In this document: positions 33,925 through 38,429 of the stretch, in pieces
How the letters are laid out: each line of letters opens with the position of its first letter
How positions within the stretch are numbered: position 1 is the stretch's first letter
Virus record (IMG/VR): IMGVR_UViG_3300034064_000796
Coordinates: 1 to 38,429 of that record
Length of the DNA stretch: 38,429 nucleotides
Strand: one strand, 5' to 3'
DNA from: a virus
Translations under genes and position numbers: made by a program
The notes under the pieces: model-generated
The model's input: only the letters and a program-made list of their open reading frames with translations
The model's database searches: none
What the model was told of the DNA's origin: nothing

Positions 33925-34287
33925 TTAAAATTTTTTATGGTGTGTTATTCTTAATTCAAAATCTCTTGATTTTCTTATATCCCAATACTTAAATTCAATA
34001 TTATACTCTCTCTTGTAGATTAACCAATCAGTCTCATCTACCATTACAGGATAACATTTTGCATCACAAGTCTTGTTTGCCATTTGAAGTGCAGGAGTTG
34101 TGCAGCCACAGTGCACACATTCTCCATTACTATAACACTCCTTATTCATAACAAACAACCTATAATTAATCTGCTCGAATACATGCAAAGGAAGTAACCA
34201 ATTAAACCTTTTACTAAAGAAAAGTTTCTCTCTTAAATGTCCCTGAATATAAGCTTTGATGTTTTTATAATTAACTTTTGCTTTCAT
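33925..34287 (-). CDS. Cys-rich small protein, 120 aa
   Basis: A basic N-terminal helix region (IKAYIQGHLREKLFFSKRFN), then CYSNGECVHCGCTTPALQMA followed by NKTCDAKCYPVM: seven Cys in a C-x5-C-x2-C-x-C-x10-C-x3-C pattern that looks metal-binding. This small protein, paired with the DUF1573 gene, is one I recall from Bacteroidota phages, without known function. Its start overlaps the preceding gene by 17 nt. A zinc-stabilised virion or regulatory protein is possible. Confidence 0.55.
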   Translation of the reverse strand: MKAKVNYKNIKAYIQGHLREKLFFSKRFNWLLPLHVFEQINYRLFVMNKECYSNGECVHCGCTTPALQMANKTCDAKCYPVMVDETDWLIYKREYNIEFKYWDIRKSRDFELRITHHKKF

Positions 34288-34600
34288 TTTCTATTTCTTT
34301 TCGTTTAATAGCTGACTCTAGTTGTTCTTTCTTTTTAAAATAATTTAAAGGAGCTATTCTCTGTTCCTTGAACATCTTAGCATAGACCTGTAAATGATAA
34401 TTTAACTTCTTTGGATAAGATACAAATGTACCAAAAAATTGTAACCTTACATTAACAAATGTACCAGATTCAATTCCTTGCCTTACTTCAATAAAAGGAG
34501 CAGAGCAAATTTCAATACATTGTTCCTTTGTAAGATTGGGGTACTTCCCTCTTATAGACTGATAGTACTCTTCAATTAAATCGGCATTTAATAACCTCAT
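34271..34600 (-). CDS. small HU/IHF-like protein, 109 aa
   Basis: LTKEQCIEICSAPFIEVRQG then TFVNVRLQFFGTFVSYPKKL parallels the HU/IHF pattern of a helix pair followed by V-L-GFGTF-V. The C terminus is a charged helix (FKKKEQLESAIKRKEIENE). HU/IHF proteins bend DNA. This is the second such candidate in the window after 9318-9788, so the two might form a heterodimer or work separately in the head and tail. The start ATG overlaps the preceding stop as TAATG. Fold similarity is by eye only. Confidence 0.45.
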   Translation of the reverse strand: MRLLNADLIEEYYQSIRGKYPNLTKEQCIEICSAPFIEVRQGIESGTFVNVRLQFFGTFVSYPKKLNYHLQVYAKMFKEQRIAPLNYFKKKEQLESAIKRKEIENESKS

Positions 34601-34956
34601 TACTCTTGTACTATTTTAAATTGATAGAACTGTTGTTTCTCTTCAGGAAGGAGTATACCAGCAACCTGGATAATTCCTCCTAAATCTTCTCTGATTGCAC
34701 CTTTACTCTTAAGAGAAGAAAGATGATTAGATAATCCACCATCTGACATAGAAAGTATGCTTTTTACTTCTTTTCTAAATGTAGTTCCAAACCTATCCTT
34801 CTCAGCAAGTTCCCCTTTAAATGACATAAATGTACCAAGAACTTCTCTTTCCTTTGGAGTAAGTTCTATTGGTAAAAAGGGATTAATAATGCTTAAGTGA
34901 TAGATATAATATTGGGCATCTTTTAACCCAACAATTCCTTTTTGTATTATCTTCAT
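34600..34956 (-). CDS. winged helix-turn-helix protein, 118 aa
   Basis: Residues about 32-95 (LTPKEREVLGTFMSFKGELA ... TTFRKEVKSILSMSDGGLSN, HLSSLKSKGAI) give a helix, then a recognition-helix-like SMSDGGLSNHLSSLKSKGAI and a wing, the MarR-like winged-helix pattern. It is predicted to bind DNA. It lies near the start of the leftward late operon, next to an HU-like gene, and might control the late promoter or act in genome handling in the head. No ligand domain is present. Confidence 0.65.
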   Translation of the reverse strand: MKIIQKGIVGLKDAQYYIYHLSIINPFLPIELTPKEREVLGTFMSFKGELAEKDRFGTTFRKEVKSILSMSDGGLSNHLSSLKSKGAIREDLGGIIQVAGILLPEEKQQFYQFKIVQE

Positions 34957-34966
34957 ATTTTATTTT

Positions 34967-35743
34967 TTATGGACAACATTGTGTGTAGAAAAAACTTAAA
35001 GCAGTATCCTCACCATTACCCATGGCAAAAGTTAAGTCATTAATAACGCAAGGGGCACTTAAGTCTGTACCTGTTAATAAATAATTTCTAACTCCAATAG
35101 TTCCTTGATTTCCAAACCCATTATCTTGAGTATTCTTCATTTGAATCATATTATTAGTGCGAAGTAAAGCAGGATCAAACCTATAAATTACCATTCCAAC
35201 TAAGGGACAAGCAAAATCAGAAGCACTAATAGTTAAAGCAGGATTCTCACTAGCTATAAATACAGAACCAACTTGAGCCATAGCAGATAAATCTACTGCC
35301 CCAATGTAATAACCATTCAAATAAATATCAAAGTTATCATCCGTAATATTATTCTCATTACATATTTGCAACACTACTACCCTATCAGAACAAGTAGGAG
35401 TAACAGGAAGGTCTTCATTTTCTACAATAAAAGCAACTTCATTTCCTACAGGCACAGGGTTACCTTCATCATCTAGTAACCTTACTGTATAATCCCCTAA
35501 TCCAGGATATACACTTTCAGATTCTGTAGTCCATCCTTGAGTCAATGTATTAAGTGTCTCAGGGGTCACAGTACTAGGATCTATTCCACCTTCTACCCAA
35601 TCTACAACCTGACTTGCATAAGCCTTACTAATATACAAATTCCTTAATTCATTACCTGACATTACAACATAATTAGGATCAATTATATTGTCTTGAGTTA
35701 TAAAACTTGCTTGTATATTGTAACTTCCTTGATCTTCTGCCAT
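34967..35743 (-). CDS. putative virion surface protein, 258 aa
   Basis: Mostly beta. Residues 1-85 (IDPNYVVMSGNELRNLYISK) form a leading domain; from about 118 there is an Ig-like region (CSDRVVVLQICNENNITDDN, FDIYLNGYYIGAVDL) and a C-terminal part with a conserved-looking RNYLLTGTDLSAPCVINDLT and an end SFFYTQCCP. The paired Cys in several strands are of the kind seen in other virion proteins here. No signal peptide or membrane segment. I place it as a structural protein from composition and location, function unknown. Confidence 0.5.
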   Translation of the reverse strand: MAEDQGSYNIQASFITQDNIIDPNYVVMSGNELRNLYISKAYASQVVDWVEGGIDPSTVTPETLNTLTQGWTTESESVYPGLGDYTVRLLDDEGNPVPVGNEVAFIVENEDLPVTPTCSDRVVVLQICNENNITDDNFDIYLNGYYIGAVDLSAMAQVGSVFIASENPALTISASDFACPLVGMVIYRFDPALLRTNNMIQMKNTQDNGFGNQGTIGVRNYLLTGTDLSAPCVINDLTFAMGNGEDTALSFFYTQCCP

Positions 35744-35749
35744 AATATA

Positions 35750-36070
35750 TTATTTTAAATTAGTTAATCTATTTACTTCATTAATCTGATCATTGTCAAT
35801 TATATCTTGTCTGTTCAAAACTCCTAACATAAGATACCTATGTACATTAGAGTGAATGCCATGAATAGCTTTGGCTTCTGCAGAGTCAGAGTATCTCATA
35901 GGAATCAAATAGTATTTACCATCATATCTCTTCCTAACTAAAGTACTGAATTCAATACTACTGTCTGTAACTTCTCTCCTTACAATAGGATATAAAGGAT
36001 AACTATTCTTAAGGCTTTCTGGAGTCTCTTCCTTTAATTCTTTAGCTCTTTGAGATAGAGTCTTGGCCAT
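35750..36070 (-). CDS. hypothetical protein, 106 aa, first gene of the leftward block
   Basis: ATG 36068-36070 (MAKTLSQRAKELKEETPESL). An 8-codon upstream extension would need TTG and is less likely. RREVTDSSIEFSTLVRKRYD and GKYYLIPMRYSDSAEAKAIH look like a small alpha/beta fold with a basic N terminus. Being nearest the divergent promoter region, it would be the first translated gene of the late operon. I recognise no family. A role in head assembly or in late regulation is possible. Confidence 0.55.
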   Translation of the reverse strand: MAKTLSQRAKELKEETPESLKNSYPLYPIVRREVTDSSIEFSTLVRKRYDGKYYLIPMRYSDSAEAKAIHGIHSNVHRYLMLGVLNRQDIIDNDQINEVNRLTNLK

Positions 36071-36112
36071 AGTGTTCAGATTAATATTTAGCAAAGTTAA
36101 TAATAATATTTA

Positions 36113-36135
36113 ATACTACCCTATTATGGTAGTAA
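36113..36135. promoter_or_regulatory. 7-bp inverted repeat before the leftward operon
   Basis: tactacc (36114-36120) and ggtagta (36128-36134) with a 7-nt spacer lie about 45 nt upstream of the first leftward ATG. Dyad symmetry next to the operon start suggests an operator or leader hairpin. No protein-binding evidence exists. Confidence 0.4.
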
Positions 36136-36189
36136 AAATTTTTTAAAATTTTAGGGTGGGTTTAAATTTGGTAATTTATGAAAGTGTGA

Positions 36190-36275
36190 TCCTCCCTGAA
36201 CAAAACCCCCACCAAGTTTTGGCAAGTACAAGGCCCCCCTGGGGACATTTGGGCTTGCAAATCTGTGGGCGAGAT
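36190..36275. other. G+C-rich structured island at the divergent junction
   Basis: Gene-free stretch between leftward and rightward operons, clearly richer in G and C than everything around it. It folds on paper: CCCAC (36208-36212) / GTGGG (36265-36269) encloses CAAG-G-CCC (36229-36236) / GGGCTTG (36251-36257), and there is also a C-run/G-run pair (gccccccctgggg region). It could be an origin, a structured RNA or a leader. No long ORF is seen in it. Confidence 0.5.
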
Positions 36276-36286
36276 ATTTATATCTA

Positions 36287-36313
36287 ACTCAAAACCCACA
36301 CAAAGTATTGAGT
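36287..36313 (+). promoter_or_regulatory. 27-bp element, copy 1 (ACTCA-17-TGAGT)
   Basis: ACTCA (36287-36291) and TGAGT (36309-36313) flank 17 nt that start AAACCC. It is followed by ATTAATTA and lies 47 nt before the ATG of the gene at 36360. The same layout is repeated at 36812. Confidence 0.65.
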
Positions 36314-36359
36314 ATTAATTAAAACCTTGAAGGTGATGTAGGTAACCTTTACATAGATT

Positions 36360-36665
36360 ATGAGTACAACAAAATCAACTCAGAAAGCAGCTGTTGCTGC
36401 ACCAGTTGTAGATACTACAACAAGTAATGTCGAGTTCTTTACTTGGGATGAATTCAAAGATTACTTTGACATCAAGAAAGCAGAGGTTGTTAAGAATCCC
36501 AATACGGGAAAACTGTTTGTTGCTAGTGGTAGCAATAGATGGAAATGTCAAGGTGACATAGACTTTGAACTACCAATGAGGTTCTTAGTAGAAGATGAAG
36601 ACTATGCTAATGCTTGTCTTGTTAACGTCACAGAAAGTGACAATGTTCAGTATACCTTTAACTAG
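36360..36665 (+). CDS. small early-type protein, 101 aa, paralogue 1
   Basis: A Thr/Ala-rich start (MSTTKSTQKAAVAAPVVDTT) leads into FFTWDEFKDYFDIKKAEVVK, NPNTGKLFVASGSNRWKCQG, DIDFELPMRFLVEDEDYANA and CLVNVTESD. By hand count the body is about 65% identical to the next gene over ~75 residues, and I have seen this TWDEFK ... NPxTGKLFV ... CLVNV pattern in small crAss-like early ORFs, without a known function. It ends in TAG. Located 47 nt after the first 27-bp element, it is the first rightward gene, so early expression is inferred. Confidence 0.65.
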   Translation: MSTTKSTQKAAVAAPVVDTTTSNVEFFTWDEFKDYFDIKKAEVVKNPNTGKLFVASGSNRWKCQGDIDFELPMRFLVEDEDYANACLVNVTESDNVQYTFN

Positions 36666-36676
36666 GGAATTGAGCA

Positions 36677-36716
36677 GGCATTGCCCTGAGTGGAAACACT
36701 TAGGGCAACTAATGCC
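36677..36716 (+). ncRNA. stable hairpin with GNRA-type GAAA loop
   Basis: A 10-bp stem, GCCCTGAGTG (36683-36692) / CACTTAGGGC (36697-36706) with one G-U pair and a GAAA tetraloop, sits on a lower 6-bp stem GGCATT (36677-36682) / AATGCC (36711-36716), with a 4-nt bulge. It lies 12 nt after the stop of the preceding gene and carries no U-run, so it is more a structural or processing element than a terminator. Confidence 0.6.
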
Positions 36717-36728
36717 AATGAGGTCTTT

Positions 36729-36755
36729 ACTCAAAACCCTCACTAAGTATGGAGT
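36729..36755 (+). promoter_or_regulatory. 27-bp element, copy 2 (degenerate right arm)
   Basis: ACTCA (36729-36733), 17 nt, then GGAGT (36751-36755) instead of TGAGT. Core AAACCCTCACTAAGTATG matches copy 3 in most positions. It does not directly precede a gene but lies 83 nt before copy 3. Confidence 0.55.
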
Positions 36756-36800
36756 ATATAGATTACAGGTGATAGCGTAATTCTATATACTCACCATACT
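36746..36800 (+). ncRNA. long imperfect hairpin
   Basis: AGTATGGAGTATATAG (36746-36761) pairs with CTATATACTC-AC-CATACT on the right (36783-36800, with a 2-nt bulge), and the stem continues inward as ATTAC/GTAAT around a 10-nt loop. It includes the right half of the second 27-bp element, so element and hairpin are linked. No U-run follows, so termination is doubtful. Confidence 0.55.
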
Positions 36801-36811
36801 ATAATACCTTA

Positions 36812-36838
36812 ACTCAAAACCCTCACTAATATGTGAGT
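36812..36838 (+). promoter_or_regulatory. 27-bp element, copy 3 (ACTCA-17-TGAGT)
   Basis: ACTCA (36812-36816), 17 nt, TGAGT (36834-36838), then ATTAATTA as in copy 1. It lies 40 nt before the ATG of the second paralogue at 36878, so promoter element and gene appear to have been duplicated together. Confidence 0.65.
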
Positions 36839-36877
36839 ATTAATTATTTTTTTTTAAACATATAAATATTAAACAAA

Positions 36878-37153
36878 ATGGCAAATTCAGCTAAAACTAC
36901 TGCAAAATCTAACAATGTAACATTTTTAACTTGGGATGAATTCAAGGAAGAAATGAACATTAACAAGGCTGATGTGGTTAAGAATCCACATACAGGTAAG
37001 CTATTTGTTGCTCATAAAACTATGAGATGGAAATGTCAAAATGACATTGATTTTAAGAAAGATTTAGCTTTCTTAATTGAAGATGGTGACATGGACAATG
37101 CTTGTCTTGTTAATGTAACAGGCTCTGATAATACAGTATATTCCTTTGATTAG
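36878..37153 (+). CDS. small early-type protein, 91 aa, paralogue 2
   Basis: MANSAKTTAKSNNVTFLTWD leads to EFKEEMNINKADVVKNPHTG, KLFVAHKTMRWKCQNDIDF and AFLIEDGDMDNACLVNVTG. It aligns along its length with paralogue 1 after a shorter N terminus. The conserved single Cys in WKCQ and the invariant NP-TGKLFV suggest a small compact fold. No family function is known to me. It ends in TAG and is followed by a gene-free stretch with a terminator at 37248-37290. Confidence 0.65.
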   Translation: MANSAKTTAKSNNVTFLTWDEFKEEMNINKADVVKNPHTGKLFVAHKTMRWKCQNDIDFKKDLAFLIEDGDMDNACLVNVTGSDNTVYSFD

Positions 37154-37247
37154 GAATATGCTGTGTTATTAACTTAACATTGACTAACTATATAGATGTG
37201 TTTAACTAGCATAAGGCGTAACTCCTTGAAATAGTTTTGTTATAAAG

Positions 37248-37290
37248 AATGCAGAGAGGAGAACAAATACTCCTCTTTACATTGCTTTTT
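37248..37290 (+). terminator. intrinsic terminator after paralogue 2
   Basis: A 9-bp stem, AGAGAGGAG (37253-37261) / CTCCTCTTT (37270-37278) with one G-U, extended by AATG/CATT with single-nt bulges, loop of 8 nt, then a U run (37286-37290). It lies about 95 nt after the second paralogue, ending a gene-free region (37154-37247) with no other clear feature. Confidence 0.75.
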
Positions 37291-37358
37291 AAACTTTACA
37301 TATTTAATATCATACATTTTAATAGCCTTATTTTAATTAATCTTTAATCCAACATGAA

Positions 37359-37697
37359 ATGACAGAATTAATTCAAGAGTATAAAAATGCTCAAAACCAT
37401 GCAAATACATTACTTAAAAAGTTAAAAGAAACCTCTGATGGTTTTATTTATCTTGCTTGTGTAAGATGTTATGGTTCTGTTCAATGGATCACATATAACA
37501 ATGAGTTTTTAACTCAAGAACTATGTGATGACTATAATGGTGATAATGGTATTGTTGATATTTACACCAACAATCCAAATAACACTATTAATAGTTATGG
37601 TGATGTAGAAATTAAATCTTTAGAAGAGTTACAACTCTTATCTCAAGATAATATTTCTATGTCTAGAGCCATAACTAATTGGATAGCAAAATCCTAA
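37359..37697 (+). CDS. hypothetical early-type protein, 112 aa
   Basis: MTELIQEYKNAQNHANTLLK starts with a helix, then IYLACVRCYGSVQWITYNNE and an acidic, Asn-rich segment (DDYNGDNGIVDIYTNNPNNT) end in a helical part (SLEELQLLSQDNISMSRAI). No family recognised. A mini-ORF ATG-AAA-TGA (37354-37362) overlaps the start, so translation may be re-initiated. The region upstream has a 15-mer (aatagccttatttta, 37321-37335) also found at 21745 and 27333. The ORF is followed by a long gene-free region. Confidence 0.55.
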   Translation: MTELIQEYKNAQNHANTLLKKLKETSDGFIYLACVRCYGSVQWITYNNEFLTQELCDDYNGDNGIVDIYTNNPNNTINSYGDVEIKSLEELQLLSQDNISMSRAITNWIAKS

Positions 37698-37970
37698 TAA
37701 AAAGGTCAGTTAGTGCTGAAATAACTGTAAAGCACTATATTATGTACACCTAGTGAATATTGTGCATAATAACGAATTGTTCAAGAAATGTTGATTTGAT
37801 CACAACATGATGTATGTCCAGTCAGGGAATTAACCCTGCTTCAAGTGAGAACTTGGAAAGCCAATGTCTTAAGGTATTAGAAGACTAGACTGCAACTGTC
37901 AAACTTAAATGTTGCCCTGAGAAACTGCATTCAGTTTCCCATTCCAAGTAGGTATAAGCTTGGTTTTTAA
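37698..37970 (+). ncRNA. candidate structured non-coding RNA
   Basis: Gene-free stretch with successive hairpins: overlapping stems CAGTTA/TAACTG and AGTGCT/AGCACT (37707-37737); ATTATG/CATAAT (37739-37770); CAGGG/CCCTG (37823-37838); CAAGT-GAGA-ACTTG (37842-37855, a GNRA loop); GTCTT/AAGAC (37866-37885); GAAACTG-catt-CAGTTTC (37921-37938); and a terminator at the end. No coding frame of note. Such a density of stems in an AT-rich region is not expected by chance, but conservation and expression are not tested. Confidence 0.5.
37944..37968 (+). terminator. intrinsic terminator at the end of the structured region
   Basis: CCAAG (37944-37948) / CTTGG (37959-37963), 10-nt loop, then TTTTT (37964-37968). 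It lies about 30 nt upstream of the next ATG, so downstream genes probably have their own start site. Confidence 0.65.
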
Positions 37971-37999
37971 TATTTAACCAATTTAATCCAATAATAATC

Positions 38000-38212
38000 A
38001 TGAAACAGTTTTTATCAATCTTTGGCATCCTATTACTAGGAGCACTAATAGGTGGTGTTATGGCAAAACCTAATCCTACTTATCCTCAAGAAGAATATCA
38101 AGTTGTAATACTAGATAACAATGAAGTCATATTAAAAGACTCTCATAGACAAGAAATAGTAACTACATCAATGGATAGTCTTGCTTATTACATTAACGAA
38201 GATAATTTTTAA
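38000..38212 (+). CDS. small membrane-anchored or secreted protein, 70 aa
   Basis: MKQFLSIFGILLLGALIGGV is a single N-terminal hydrophobic segment (about residues 4-22) with a following MAKPNPTYPQEEYQVVIL. The rest is hydrophilic with a beta pattern (EVILKDSHRQEIVTTSMDSL). It is either a signal-anchor or a signal peptide. I do not recognise it. A superinfection exclusion or host-membrane role is possible for an early membrane protein, but is only inference. Confidence 0.6.
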   Translation: MKQFLSIFGILLLGALIGGVMAKPNPTYPQEEYQVVILDNNEVILKDSHRQEIVTTSMDSLAYYINEDNF

Positions 38213-38216
38213 TCTT

Positions 38217-38429
38217 ATGTTAATAACTAAAAGATCATCTCTTACTGGTGTTGTCAGTTCAAGAGAAATAGATGTAACCCAAGCCCAAATTGACAACTGG
38301 GCTTCAGGTACATTTATCCAAGAAGCAATGTCTAATTTATCTGCTGATGATAGAGAGTTTATTATGACAGGTGTTACACCTGAAGAATGGCTCAAATATA
38401 TAGGAACAGATGAAGATTATGACACAAAT
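38217..38429 (+). CDS. small conserved-looking early protein (partial at window edge)
   Basis: ATG 38217-38219, MLITKRSSLTGVVSSREIDV, then TQAQIDNWASGTFIQEAMSN and LSADDREFIMTGVTPEEWLK, open to the end of the window. The pattern DREF-MTG-TPEEW is one I recall from very common short phage proteins of unknown function, which supports it as real. It begins 4 nt after the preceding stop, so the pair is probably co-transcribed. The C terminus is not visible. Confidence 0.65.
   Translation, partial: MLITKRSSLTGVVSSREIDVTQAQIDNWASGTFIQEAMSNLSADDREFIMTGVTPEEWLKYIGTDEDYDTN

Noticed and set aside
36070-36094. TTG-initiated N-terminal extensions (also at 8552 and 24451)
   Set aside because: In each case an in-frame ATG lies shortly downstream with normal spacing to the upstream gene, and the extension overlaps or adds unlike sequence.
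36595-36780. A 61-codon + strand frame across the end of the first paralogue and the following hairpins
   Set aside because: It overlaps a well-supported gene in another frame and then runs through hairpin and element sequence. No protein-like composition.
36663-37153. Possible reassignment of TAG to glutamine, known in some crAss-like lineages
   Set aside because: All large late genes are open under the standard code, and two early-type genes use TAG as an apparent stop, with the next in-frame stop giving no meaningful extension in the first.
37814-37888. A 24-codon ORF (MSSQGINPASSENLESQCLK...) within the structured intergenic region
   Set aside because: It coincides with hairpins that better explain the sequence, has no upstream leader typical of this genome, and is very short.
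37866-37900. GACTAGAC string reminiscent of the P7 core of group I introns
   Set aside because: No plausible matching partner strand with a correct core was found, and the region does not interrupt a gene.
38168-38395. A 75-codon - strand frame near the right edge
   Set aside because: It is antisense to two rightward genes that have better start context and a recognisable DREF-MTG-TPEEW pattern.
36100-38429. tRNA genes in the gene-free early intergenic regions
   Set aside because: I looked for a cloverleaf with a T-loop GTTCRA and a CCA-proximal acceptor stem and did not find one; the hairpins do not match that layout.

Overview
This AT-rich window looks like part of the genome of a tailed dsDNA phage of the crAss-like group (Crassvirales) that infects a Bacteroidota host. 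The evidence is the combination and order of genes: a crAss-type terminase large subunit (31941-29794), an 804-residue portal (29759-27345), an acidic scaffold-like protein (27260-26100), a crAss-type major capsid protein (26065-24608), a PD-(D/E)XK nuclease within the structural block, HU/IHF-like small proteins, ring proteins, and the start of a gp44/muzzle-like tail protein at the left edge. Start codons are preceded by A/T-rich leaders without Shine-Dalgarno sequences, and the adhesins are of Bacteroidota style (BspA-like leucine-rich repeats, collagen-like GXQ repeats, DUF1566 domains). These family calls rest on recognising sequence patterns by eye; no database search was run.

Layout. 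Almost everything from 36070 down to 1 is read leftward (- strand) as a tightly packed late block. In order of transcription it holds: (i) 36070-32000, small head and regulatory genes, including a winged-helix protein, an HU-like protein, a Cys-rich protein, a DUF1573 protein and a GH108 endolysin; (ii) 31941-21773, packaging and head genes (TerL, portal, scaffold, MCP with a tiny coupled ORF, connector candidates, an abundant-virion-protein candidate), closed by a strong terminator hairpin; (iii) 21674-15583, an accessory array of one 425-aa Ser/Thr-rich protein and four proteins that share an N-terminal ~75-aa module but carry different C-terminal domains, followed by a putative glycosyltransferase and a SAM methyltransferase; (iv) 15571-9800, a 1025-aa fibre, holin, nuclease, an L7/L12-like protein and a ring protein; (v) 9788-1, an HU/IHF-like protein, four more adhesins or fibres (including a 1069-aa BspA-like protein), a ring/tail-stabilisation protein and the muzzle-like protein.

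To the right of 36100 transcription turns rightward. A G+C-rich structured island sits at the divergent junction, followed by small early-type genes: two tandem paralogues, each behind a copy of a 27-bp element with ACTCA/TGAGT arms, then unknown small genes separated by intergenic regions rich in hairpins. One ~270-nt gene-free stretch (37698-37999) folds into a run of hairpins that ends in a terminator and is a good candidate for a structured non-coding RNA.

The most interesting candidate system is 15583-21674. Proteins with a common anchor, slippage-prone Ser/Thr linkers and exchangeable tips lie directly upstream of a DxD glycosyltransferase and a methyltransferase. The simplest inference is a phage-encoded, glycan-decorated virion surface, with the enzymes modifying the Ser/Thr linkers. 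This is untested.
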